Source of the DNA: an uncultured Actinomycetes bacterium
GTDB taxonomy: Bacteria > Actinomycetota > Thermoleophilia > Miltoncostaeales > Miltoncostaeaceae
DNA: 5,897 nucleotides
Assembly: GCA_903928615.1 (NCBI GenBank)
Contig: CAIYRJ010000216.1
Span: forward strand, 1 to 5,897
Direction: 5' to 3'
The position numbers and the translations under genes are program-made. Shown piece by piece: positions 1 through 5,885 of this stretch (within the stretch, counting starts at the first letter, position 1; every line of letters begins with the position of its first letter). Below the pieces are notes generated by a model, which saw nothing but the letters and a program-made list of their open reading frames with translations, made no database searches and was not told the DNA's origin.

Positions 1-261
1 CATGAGCACGGCGAGGGCAACCAGCACGCCGACGATGCCGCCCACGAGGCCGACGGGCGTGGAGAGGCGGTCGGACACGCCGTCGGGTACGAGCGTGCCG
101 GCCATCACCACCCACCCGATGAGCAGCACCGCGAGCCCGGCGAGGCGGCGGCCCCTGTCGGGCAGGCGCACCGCCGCGGCCAGGGGCGTGGGCGTGAGCA
201 TCAGCACCAGGCCGATCGCGGCGATGATGGCCGCGGCGTAGCGGATGGCCTCGGTGCTCAT
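1..261 (-). CDS. Polytopic membrane protein, N-terminal part (runs off the window)
   Basis: The reading frame opens with ATG at 261 and stays open for 87 codons to the window edge, so the gene is cut and its C-terminus is unseen. The translation begins MSTEAIRYAAAI and holds three strongly hydrophobic stretches, about residues 8-31, 39-58 and 70-87, separated by short charged loops (LPDRGRR and PDGVSDR). This is the look of a multi-pass inner-membrane protein. Its start overlaps the stop of the Ig-like protein gene as ATGA (258-261), and an AGGG motif lies 7 bases before the ATG, so it belongs to the same operon. By context, next to a methyltransferase and a glycoside hydrolase, an O-antigen ligase or polymerase-like protein, or another polysaccharide export protein, is plausible. 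No family signature is visible in this fragment, so the function is inference only. The membrane assignment itself is fairly secure. Confidence 0.7.
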   Translation of the reverse strand, partial: MSTEAIRYAAAIIAAIGLVLMLTPTPLAAAVRLPDRGRRLAGLAVLLIGWVVMAGTLVPDGVSDRLSTPVGLVGGIVGVLVALAVLM

Positions 262-1250
262 CCCTGCGCCCTGAAGCCGATGAGGGCCTGGTGGGAGTCG
301 TCGGTGGCCGCCAGCAGCCAGAGGCTCCCCGGGGCCACGCCCTCGGGCAGCGTGATGCGCGCGGTGGAGGCCGGCCCGGTGACCGCCTCGCCCACCTGAT
401 CGCCCAGCACCTGCACGCCGGCGCGGTCGCCCGGGGTGCCGAGGCGCTGGCGCAGCGTGAGCGTCACCTCGGGATCATCCTGCCCGGCCACCACCACGCC
501 CACCTGGCCGCCCGCCGCCGGCCGGCCGGGCACGGCCCGGGCCGCCAGGTGCGACACCCAGCAGGTGCGCCCCACGGCGTCGCGGTTGCCCCGCTCGTCC
601 TCCGAGACCACCCGCATCACCTGCAGGCCCGGGGGCACCAGCTGCCCGCCGCGGTCACGCCCGTTCCACGTCCAGGTGGTGCTGCCGCGCGGCCCGACGG
701 AGCGGGGCTTCTCCTCCACGCCCGCGTTCGGCGCCGAGAAGGTCACGTCGGAGGCCTCTCCGGGGGCGCTCACCTCGGTCACGCAGGCCGCTGGGGTGGA
801 GGTGACCGTCACCTCGGGCGAGGGCGCGGTGGTGTCCACCACCACCTTGCGGCTCTTCGAGAACTTCTTCTCGCCGGCGCGCGCCTCGAGGTCGATCGCG
901 TAGGTGCCATCGGGCACGCGCTTGCCATCGAGGTCATTGCCGTCCCAGCGCACGGCGAGGGTCTTCGTGCGCACCACGTCGTCGCCATCGGCCAGCCGGG
1001 CGACGATCGTGCCGGTCTCCGGATCCTTGATCGTGATCGAGACATTGCTGGGCTCGCTGAGCCGGATCGCCACGGTGCCCAGCGCGCGGCCCGCCTCGCT
1101 TCCGGGGCTGAAGGCGCGAGTGGCCACGAACCGCGTGATGATGGGCGGCGGCGTGGTGAACGCGAACGGCAGCACGAACACCGAGAACGCCACGAGCACC
1201 AGCGCCACGATGCCCCCCGCGATGATGCCGCGGCGCCCCCGGTCGGGCAT
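258..1250 (-). CDS. Membrane-anchored protein with two FlgD-type Ig-like domains
   Basis: This 330-residue protein has a basic N-terminus (MPDRGRRG) and one hydrophobic helix at about residues 9-32, followed by a Pro-rich linker (TPPPI). It is therefore probably anchored in the membrane with the rest outside. Residues about 50-138 form a FlgD-like Ig domain, recognised by the RWDGNDLDGKRVPDGTY stretch (101-117) and the preceding strand pattern. A second copy spans about 146-230, with WNGRDRGGQLVPPGLQ at 195-210. Residues 233-330 look like a further beta-rich domain without a recognisable signature. Cys156 and Cys230 bracket the second domain and could form a disulfide. In FlgD this fold belongs to the flagellar hook cap, but the Ig-like unit also occurs in many surface proteins, and no flagellar gene is present here. 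It sits between a methyltransferase (1-base overlap) and a multi-pass membrane protein (4-base overlap), which suggests a role in cell-surface polymer handling. The exact role is unknown. Confidence 0.85.
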   Translation of the reverse strand: MPDRGRRGIIAGGIVALVLVAFSVFVLPFAFTTPPPIITRFVATRAFSPGSEAGRALGTVAIRLSEPSNVSITIKDPETGTIVARLADGDDVVRTKTLAVRWDGNDLDGKRVPDGTYAIDLEARAGEKKFSKSRKVVVDTTAPSPEVTVTSTPAACVTEVSAPGEASDVTFSAPNAGVEEKPRSVGPRGSTTWTWNGRDRGGQLVPPGLQVMRVVSEDERGNRDAVGRTCWVSHLAARAVPGRPAAGGQVGVVVAGQDDPEVTLTLRQRLGTPGDRAGVQVLGDQVGEAVTGPASTARITLPEGVAPGSLWLLAATDDSHQALIGFRAQG

Positions 1251-2023
1251 CAGGGCAGCGGCCGGAAGCCCAGGACGATGTAGAAGCCGAACCGCCCGAG
1301 CGGGGTCCCTGACGCCCGCCGCTCGAGGTCGCGCACCCGGTCGTAGCGGTACACGCGTCCGATCTGCGATCCGACCTTGCCGCCCGGGCGGAAGAAGATG
1401 CCGCGCTTGCTCACGGGCACCATGCCCGCGGCGGCGGCGTGCGACTCCAGGTCAACCCAGGTCTGCCAGTTGTCGATGGGGGCGAGGCTCAGGTGGATGC
1501 CCGGCACGCCGCGCTCGGCGAGCCACCGCCGGGCGCCGGGGAGGCTGCGCCGGTTCGGGGTGGAGATCACGAGCAGCGCACCGGGTGCCATCTGCTCGCG
1601 AAGCGCGCGCAGGCACCCGCGCGGGTCCTCGAGGTGCTCGAGCACGTCGGTGAGGCACACGAGGTCGAAGGGCCCCTCGGGCGGCTCGTAGGCGCTGCCC
1701 ACCTCGGCCCGCAGGTGATCGGCCGCGCCGATGTCCGCGAGCCGCGTGTTGGCGATCTCCACCGACTCCGGAGAGAGGTCGATGCCGATGCCGGTGTAGC
1801 CGCGACGCGCGAGCTCCTCGAGCAGGAAGCCCCCGCCGCACCCGACGTCGAGCACGCGTCCGCCGGGCCCGGGCCCGTAGCGGTCGATGGTGGCGAGCAC
1901 GCACGACATGCGGCTCTGCAGGTGCCAGTTCTCCTGCTCCACGGCGCGCAGCCGCGGGGCGATGCGGTCGTAGTACGCGCGGACATCATCCAGCTTGTCG
2001 TCGCTGCGGCCGTCTCCGGTCAT
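1250..2023 (-). CDS. Class I SAM-dependent methyltransferase
   Basis: This is a 257-residue cytoplasmic enzyme with the Rossmann-fold methyltransferase motifs in the usual order. The SAM-binding glycine loop VLDVGCGGG lies at 57-65, the acidic ribose-binding strand GIDLSPESVEIA at 80-91, the motif FDLVCLTDVLEHLEDP at 119-134, and LLVISTPNR at 150-158. This pattern is typical of the UbiG/Methyltransf_11-23 group, whose members methylate small molecules, lipids or sugars. The acceptor cannot be read from the sequence. Being inside an operon with a glycoside hydrolase and envelope proteins, methylation of a glycan or its lipid-linked precursor is a reasonable inference. I chose the ATG at 2023 because it overlaps the hydrolase stop codon as ATGA and gives a normal N-terminus. 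An in-frame extension to 2209 would overlap the hydrolase gene for 190 bases and has no family-like sequence. No good Shine-Dalgarno site precedes the start, so translation probably depends on coupling. Confidence 0.9.
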   Translation of the reverse strand: MTGDGRSDDKLDDVRAYYDRIAPRLRAVEQENWHLQSRMSCVLATIDRYGPGPGGRVLDVGCGGGFLLEELARRGYTGIGIDLSPESVEIANTRLADIGAADHLRAEVGSAYEPPEGPFDLVCLTDVLEHLEDPRGCLRALREQMAPGALLVISTPNRRSLPGARRWLAERGVPGIHLSLAPIDNWQTWVDLESHAAAAGMVPVSKRGIFFRPGGKVGSQIGRVYRYDRVRDLERRASGTPLGRFGFYIVLGFRPLP

Positions 2024-3141
2024 GGGGCCCAGGTCGCAGGGCGCGGGGTGGCGCCCACCTGAGCGGTGAACTGCGCCCAGGCCGGCTTCTTCGTGCCGTT
2101 CATGCGCATCAGTCCACCGGTCCAGAAGGGGTTGTCCTGGAGGTTGAACCAGACGGCCACCTCGACGCGCGGGTACTGGTTGGCGGCCTGCATGGTCTCG
2201 CCCACCCACGCGGCCTGCTGGGCCTCGCTGACGAAGTAGCGGTGATAGCGGTTGTACGACGTGTGATAGCCGGTCTCCGTCACATAGATGGGCGCGCCGG
2301 GCTTCAGCCTATCCACCAGCCGCGTGATCTGCGGGATGGTCTTCCACGAGGGCACGAAGTACGCCTGCAGCGGCGAGCCGATCGGATAGAGGTGCATGCT
2401 CCAGGCGTCGATCGGCACCTTCTGCCGGATCATCTCCTCGGCGAAGGTGATCGTGCCCACCGAGGAGTCGGTCTTCTCGCACACCGAACCGCCCACGGGA
2501 CCGGTGACGCCGCCCGTGACGATCGAGCTCGGGCTCACGGCCTTGATCTGGGGGTATGCGGCCGCCACCAGAGCGGAGTACTGGCGCGCCGACTCCATCA
2601 CGTAGCGCCCGCCCTGCCTGCGGCACTGCGGCGACCAGAAGGTGCCGATGTTGGGCTCGTTCCAGATCTCGATGCGCTTGACCAGCGGCAGCGTGCCGCC
2701 GGAGCCGTCGGGCCACGTGCCGTTGTAGCGGCGGGCGATGGCGGTGGCGAATGACGCGGCGTCGGCCACGCGCGGCGCGGCGTTCGACTTGCCGCTGCGC
2801 GACGCCCACTCGGGCGTCCAGTAGAAGGTGATCATCGGCGTGATGTCACGCGCGATGAGGCCCTTCAGCATCTGGTCGTAGCGCGCCCAGTCGTAGGCCG
2901 GATCGGCCGGGTCGGTGGGCTCCGCGGGCCGCGTCTTGGCCACCGAGCGCCAGATGATGTCCACGCGCGACACCTTGGTGCCGGTCGACTTCAGCAGGTC
3001 GAGCCTCTGGTCGAGCGCCGGGCCCGAGAGGTTGTGCAGCTGGTCGTCCTGCAGGGCCAGCTGGGCCCCCGAGGCGGGCATGGCCAGGGCGGCCGCCATG
3101 GCCATGCCGGCGATTCCCACGATCATGCGCCAGGTCCTCAT
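2020..3141 (-). CDS. Secreted clan-A glycoside hydrolase (PslG / GH39- or GH5-like)
   Basis: The protein has 373 residues. Residues 1-26 form a Sec signal peptide: Arg2 and Arg5, a hydrophobic core IVGIAGMAMAAALAM, and a likely cleavage site SGA|Q. The remainder resembles a clan-A (beta/alpha)8 glycosidase. The acid/base motif IEIWNEPN (158-164) supplies Glu162 after the conserved Asn161, and IYVTETGYH (285-293) supplies Glu289 as the probable nucleophile. WSMHLYP (248-253) and VWFNLQD (330-336) match the active-site strands that hold aromatic and His residues in this clan. Cys173 and Cys221 could pair. Retaining endo-glycosidases of this type, such as PslG of Pseudomonas, are often encoded within exopolysaccharide clusters, where they trim the product outside the membrane. 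The substrate here cannot be read. The start at 3141 is supported by the signal peptide, by a strong Shine-Dalgarno site, and by the ATGA overlap with the upstream gene. Confidence 0.88.
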   Translation of the reverse strand: MRTWRMIVGIAGMAMAAALAMPASGAQLALQDDQLHNLSGPALDQRLDLLKSTGTKVSRVDIIWRSVAKTRPAEPTDPADPAYDWARYDQMLKGLIARDITPMITFYWTPEWASRSGKSNAAPRVADAASFATAIARRYNGTWPDGSGGTLPLVKRIEIWNEPNIGTFWSPQCRRQGGRYVMESARQYSALVAAAYPQIKAVSPSSIVTGGVTGPVGGSVCEKTDSSVGTITFAEEMIRQKVPIDAWSMHLYPIGSPLQAYFVPSWKTIPQITRLVDRLKPGAPIYVTETGYHTSYNRYHRYFVSEAQQAAWVGETMQAANQYPRVEVAVWFNLQDNPFWTGGLMRMNGTKKPAWAQFTAQVGATPRPATWAP

Positions 3142-4214
3142 CGCACCCTCCCCATGATGCGCACCGCGGTGGTGCGCACCGTCTTCGTGGCCTTGCCGAC
3201 CTTCGCCTTGCGCGACACGCGCTCGAACACCGCCACGCGCGATCCATCGGTGGCGACCGCCGCGATCGGGCCCCTGGCGTCGCCGACCTTCTTCGCCGCG
3301 CCGCCGCGGCTCGTGAGCACCGCGCGCCCCGCGCCGATGGCGATGGCCCTGCCCCCGGCGCCGATCTGCGGTCGGGCCGAGCCCTTCCACACCACGGCGA
3401 CGGCTCCCGTGGCGGCGTCGGTGCGCGTCACGCGCCAACCTCCCGCGCGCACCACGGACACCACGTAGCCCGGCACGGCGCGCACCTGCGCCACGCGCCC
3501 GCCCTGCGCCACCTCGCGGATGCCCGATACGCCGGAGTCGGACGGCACGCCGATGCGGATCGACGACCCGCCCCTGTCGGCCCACGCCGCGATGCCCTGG
3601 GCGATCGATGCCAGGCCGGGACCGGGGTTACCGGGGATCGCCGCTGACGTGACCCGCTCGGCGTTCTCCACCGCGTCACCCGAGCCGAGGAACGCCCCGC
3701 CGGGCCCGCCGGCGATCCACCGCACCCGCGTGCCGTCCATGCCGGCGCCGAAGGGGTGCGGAGCGGCGCCGTCGCTGTCGCTGGACACCACCACCTCGAG
3801 GTCCTCGACGGTGCAGCACCAGATCACGGGCCCGGCGAACGCATCGCCCGAGGCCGTGAGCGTGAATGCCCGCTGCGGGCCGGCCATGCGGATGTCCACG
3901 CCGGTGAGCGGGCCGGCGCTCGTGCGCACCGCCACGGGCTCGGTGTCACCGGTGATGCGGTTGCCGCTCACGCGGGCGTGCGCGGCGTCCACCCGCCAGT
4001 AGGTGAAGGTCTTGGTCTTCGCGGGCTGGGCGTCGGCCCACGCGATGGCGCCCCCGCCCATGTCGGCGTGGATCTGGCCCCAACCGCCGATGTTCACGGC
4101 GCCCGATGCGCTGCCGGCCGTGATGGCCAGGCACCCCGCCGCGACCGCTCCGGCCACCACCGCGCCGCGGATGGCGCGCCCGCGTGGACGCGGGGAATCG
4201 GCGAGGGGCGTCAT
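3138..4214 (-). CDS. Secreted protein of unknown function, possible beta-propeller repeats
   Basis: I do not recognise this family. From the ATG at 4214 the product has 358 residues and starts with a signal peptide of about 39 residues. It has a basic region (RPRGRAIRG), a hydrophobic Ala/Val/Gly core, and a cleavage site SGA|V like that of the downstream hydrolase. The Cys inside the core lacks a proper lipobox and has more hydrophobic residues after it, so a lipoprotein is unlikely. The mature part is rich in Gly, Ala, Val and Ser. It repeats a strand-turn-strand pattern, for example GGAIAWADA (54-62), QGIAAWADR (206-214), GGRAIAIGAGRAVL (287-300) and GPIAAVATDGSRVAVFE (315-331), which resembles beta-propeller blades. 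A vicinal Cys pair (IWCC) lies at 133-134. The last 30 residues are basic. The frame continues upstream to a GTG at 4358 and an ATG at 4298. I preferred 4214 because it puts the signal peptide near the N-terminus, although no clear ribosome site precedes any of the three. Its stop overlaps the hydrolase start. Confidence 0.72.
   Translation of the reverse strand: MTPLADSPRPRGRAIRGAVVAGAVAAGCLAITAGSASGAVNIGGWGQIHADMGGGAIAWADAQPAKTKTFTYWRVDAAHARVSGNRITGDTEPVAVRTSAGPLTGVDIRMAGPQRAFTLTASGDAFAGPVIWCCTVEDLEVVVSSDSDGAAPHPFGAGMDGTRVRWIAGGPGGAFLGSGDAVENAERVTSAAIPGNPGPGLASIAQGIAAWADRGGSSIRIGVPSDSGVSGIREVAQGGRVAQVRAVPGYVVSVVRAGGWRVTRTDAATGAVAVVWKGSARPQIGAGGRAIAIGAGRAVLTSRGGAAKKVGDARGPIAAVATDGSRVAVFERVSRKAKVGKATKTVRTTAVRIMGRVR
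3146..3153 (-). promoter_or_regulatory. Ribosome binding site of the glycoside hydrolase gene
   Basis: The minus strand reads GGGGAGGG followed by TGCG and then the ATG at 3141, placing the GGAGG core 5 bases from the start. It lies inside the last codons of the upstream gene. This is the clearest Shine-Dalgarno sequence in the window, and it decides the hydrolase start against in-frame extensions reaching back to 3585. Confidence 0.75.
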
Positions 4215-4349
4215 GTCGGTCGGCTGCACGTGCTCTGCTCCGGCTGAGTGGATGGATGGGACCGCGACCGATTGCGGGATCCGGACGGGTCGACCCATGG
4301 CGGCGACGAGGCTAGCGGAGCCCCGGGGAGCGGGGGTGGAGACCCGGTC

Positions 4350-4359
4350 CGTGGCCACG
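4350..4359. repeat. Perfect 10-base palindrome (cgtggccacg)
   Basis: The sequence cgtggccacg equals its own reverse complement. It directly abuts the 14-base palindrome at 4360-4373 with no spacer, so the two tile 24 bases just after the GT20 stop codon. It could be a protein-binding site or part of a termination structure. Chance is also possible in such GC-rich DNA. Confidence 0.4.
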
Positions 4360-4373
4360 CCGCCCGCGGGCGG
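4360..4373 (-). terminator. GC hairpin directly after the GT20 stop codon (copy 2 of a repeated pair)
   Basis: The 14 bases are a perfect palindrome that can fold as ccgcc-cgcg-ggcgg, with a 5-pair GC stem and a four-base loop. It starts at the first base after the TGA at 4374-4376. No T-run follows, so it is not a classical intrinsic terminator. Actinobacteria are known to use hairpins without U-tracts, which makes termination or RNA-end protection possible but unproven. Confidence 0.35.
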
Positions 4374-5855
4374 TCATCCTCCGCCCTCGGGCGGGAGCAC
4401 GGCCCGCCCGCGGATCTGCTCGATGTCCGCCACCTGCGCCTGCAGCCACCGTGCGATGTCGTTCTCGTTGATCACCTGGCGGGTGGCGTCGCCGCGCGCG
4501 CGCCGCTCGGCGCGGGGCATGGTGAGGGCCTGGTGCAGCGCCTCGGCCTGCGCCTCGACGTCGAAGGGGTTGACCACCAGCGAGTAGGCGCCGATCTCCT
4601 CGACCGCCCCGACGTTCTCGGACAGGATCAGCACGCCGTCACGCTCGTTCACCAGCATGGACTCCTTCGCCACGAGGTTCATGCCGTCGAAGATCGAGTT
4701 CACGAGCATCACGTCGAAGTGCTTGTAGGCCGTGACGGCCAGCGGCAGGTTGCTCTCGAAGCGCAGGTCGATGGGCATCCAGTCGGTGTTGCCGTGCTTC
4801 GTGTTGATGCGGCTCACCAGCTCGGTGATGCGCTCCACGTACTCCACGTACTCCGGCACGTCCTGGCGCGAGGGCTGCAGCATGGCGAAGAACGTGATGT
4901 CCTCGCGGAACTCCGGGTGGCGGTCGAGGAAGACGTCGAAGGCCGTGAAGCCACGCAGGATGTTCTTCGAGAGGTCGGTGCGGTCGACGCGCGCGATGAG
5001 GTGCCGGCGGCGCCTGCGCAGGAAGGTGGCCTCCTCGGCGGCCACCGGCTCGGACGTGGCCATCTCGGTGAACCCGTCGGCGTCGATGGAGATGGGGTAG
5101 TGGCGCACGACGACGGTGCGGTTGCGGTACCGCACGGTGAGAGCCGCGTAGTCCACCTCGAGGCCAAGGAGGTCCTCGCACGAGAGCAGGAAGTTGCGCG
5201 CGTAGCGCTGGGTGTGGAACGCCACGATGTCGCACGAGAGCAGCCCGGCGATGATGGCGTCGCGGATGTGTGGCGGCAGCACCCGCCAGTAGTCCGGCTG
5301 GGGCCAGGGGATGTGCACGAAGAAGTGCAGGAAGGCGTCGGGCACCCGCTCGCGCACCGACGCAGGCGCGGTGTAGAGGTGGTAGTCGTGGATCATCACC
5401 ACGGCGTCGGGGTTGTCCGCGAGGGCATCCACCACGGCGTCGGCGAAGAGTCCGTTGGCCTCGAGGTAGCCATCGCTCCACGCCAGGAGCTCCTCGTCGC
5501 GGATGTCCGGCACGTTCGAGAGGTCCCAGAGGTAATGCTGGATGAACCACAGCATCGGATTGGCGACCACGTTGTAGTAGCGCTCGTACACGTCGGGGTG
5601 CATCACCACGAAGCGGCCCGTGGTGTCGCGCCCCGCCGAGGGGATGGGGAATGGACCCTCGGCCTGCTCGGCCACGACGAAGTCGCCCGGCTCGATCGCG
5701 GCGGATATCCAGAGGGCGGGAACCAGGTCGATGAGCCCGGTGAGGGCCGTCACGAGCCCGCCGCCCGATCGCACCGCCCGCATGCCCCCCTCACCATCGT
5801 CGGTGAAGCCGACTGGACCGCGGTTTGACACCAGGATGAGCGGGCTGCCCTCCAT
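4374..5855 (-). CDS. otsA: Glycosyltransferase family 20, trehalose-6-phosphate synthase-like
   Basis: The product has 493 residues, about the usual length for bacterial OtsA (around 470-500). OtsA joins a nucleotide-activated glucose to glucose-6-phosphate in the cytoplasm to make trehalose-6-phosphate. Visible GT20 landmarks, in order: SNRGPV (10-15, Arg12), YERYYNVVANPMLW (90-103), the HDYH motif (156-159), FVHIPWP with His181 (179-185), VRHYPISIDADGF (250-262), QPSRQDVPEY with Arg330 (327-336), and DGMNLVAKE with Asp390 and Glu398 (390-398). Arg292 and Lys297 fall where the donor phosphates are bound, but the usual R-L-D-Y-x-K-G stretch reads RTDLSKN, which is divergent. Some segments (HIPWP, PDYWRVLP, LVNERD, SVNPFD-like) recall as much the pseudo-glycosyltransferase VldE as OtsA. 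No phosphatase partner (OtsB) is in view. The fold is near certain; the exact acceptor and donor are less so, and glucosylglycerol-phosphate synthase or a VldE-like activity remain possible. A candidate -10 element lies 6 bases before the ATG. Confidence 0.87.
   Translation of the reverse strand: MEGSPLILVSNRGPVGFTDDGEGGMRAVRSGGGLVTALTGLIDLVPALWISAAIEPGDFVVAEQAEGPFPIPSAGRDTTGRFVVMHPDVYERYYNVVANPMLWFIQHYLWDLSNVPDIRDEELLAWSDGYLEANGLFADAVVDALADNPDAVVMIHDYHLYTAPASVRERVPDAFLHFFVHIPWPQPDYWRVLPPHIRDAIIAGLLSCDIVAFHTQRYARNFLLSCEDLLGLEVDYAALTVRYRNRTVVVRHYPISIDADGFTEMATSEPVAAEEATFLRRRRRHLIARVDRTDLSKNILRGFTAFDVFLDRHPEFREDITFFAMLQPSRQDVPEYVEYVERITELVSRINTKHGNTDWMPIDLRFESNLPLAVTAYKHFDVMLVNSIFDGMNLVAKESMLVNERDGVLILSENVGAVEEIGAYSLVVNPFDVEAQAEALHQALTMPRAERRARGDATRQVINENDIARWLQAQVADIEQIRGRAVLPPEGGG
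4381..4394 (-). repeat. GC hairpin inside the last GT20 codons (copy 1 of a repeated pair)
   Basis: On the minus strand these 14 bases fold as ccgcc-cgag-ggcgg. They match the hairpin at 4360-4373 in 13 of 14 positions and lie 7 bases before it, so the pair repeats with a 21-base period across the stop codon. The copy encodes part of the C-terminal PPEGGG of the GT20 enzyme. Confidence 0.45.
4388..4410 (-). other. Strong alternative stem-loop, 8 GC pairs
   Basis: Bases 4388-4395 (cgggcggg) pair perfectly with 4403-4410 (cccgcccg) across a 7-base loop. The stem shares 4388-4394 with the hairpin at 4381-4394, so the two structures exclude each other. That is the arrangement of an attenuator, but it may simply follow from the GC-rich codons here. 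Confidence 0.35.
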
Positions 5856-5861
5856 GCCCTT

Positions 5862-5867
5862 ACTGTA
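5862..5867 (-). promoter_or_regulatory. Candidate -10 element for a leaderless GT20 transcript
   Basis: The minus strand reads TACAGT, matching TATAAT at four of six positions including the key T-A and final T. Six bases separate it from the ATG at 5855, so transcription could begin at the start codon itself, a common arrangement in actinobacteria. The area is richer in A and T than its surroundings. No -35 box is evident, and only a weak AAGGG precedes the ATG with one base of spacing. Confidence 0.35.
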
Positions 5868-5869
5868 AT

Positions 5870-5885
5870 CCCCGATTTCACGGGG
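5870..5885. promoter_or_regulatory. Inverted repeat upstream of the GT20 gene, possible operator
   Basis: The sequence pairs ccccg (5870-5874) with cgggg (5881-5885) around the six-base centre atttca. It lies two bases upstream of the candidate -10 element, where a regulator could block or assist RNA polymerase. A perfect palindrome cggggccccg follows at 5888-5897, at the window edge. No T-run marks either as a terminator for a neighbouring gene. Confidence 0.3.

Larger units (their letters stand above)
4215..4373 (-). other. Intergenic gap between the GT20 gene and the secreted-protein gene
   Basis: This gap of 159 bases is the only non-coding stretch inside the window. It carries GC palindromes next to the GT20 stop (4350-4373). 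No convincing -35/-10 pair is visible: TAGCCT on the minus strand (4309-4314) fits only loosely. If one of the upstream start codons at 4298 or 4358 is used, most of it would instead code for an N-terminal extension of the secreted protein. Codons in that extension end in A or T in 9 of 48 cases. Confidence 0.5.

Noticed and set aside
291..1283. Open frame of 330 codons on the plus strand, opposite the Ig-like protein gene
   Set aside because: It is Arg/His/Gly/Ala-rich without any family signature. The minus strand encodes a membrane anchor and two FlgD-type domains in the same place.
2024..2209. In-frame upstream extension of the methyltransferase
   Set aside because: It lies wholly inside the end of the hydrolase gene, adds sequence unlike any methyltransferase N-terminus, and the ATGA overlap start at 2023 fits the operon pattern.
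3142..3585. In-frame upstream extension of the glycoside hydrolase by 148 codons
   Set aside because: The extension is Arg/Gly-rich low-complexity sequence overlapping the secreted-protein gene. The signal peptide and the strong ribosome site place the start at 3141.
4214..4358. Coding extension of the secreted protein to the GTG at 4358
   Set aside because: It would put about 60 residues before the hydrophobic core of the signal peptide, has no ribosome site, and has more codons ending in A or T. It is not fully excluded.
4833..4852. Short direct repeat of cacgtactc in the GT20 gene
   Set aside because: It only reflects the repeated codons for EYVEYVE in an ordinary helix and has no sign of being a mobile or regulatory repeat.
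4248..5828. Long open frame of 526 codons on the plus strand, opposite the GT20 gene
   Set aside because: It is rich in His, Val, Gly and Asp with no recognisable motif, and mirrors the codons of a clear GT20 gene. In DNA this GC-rich the antisense frame stays open because stop codons are rare.
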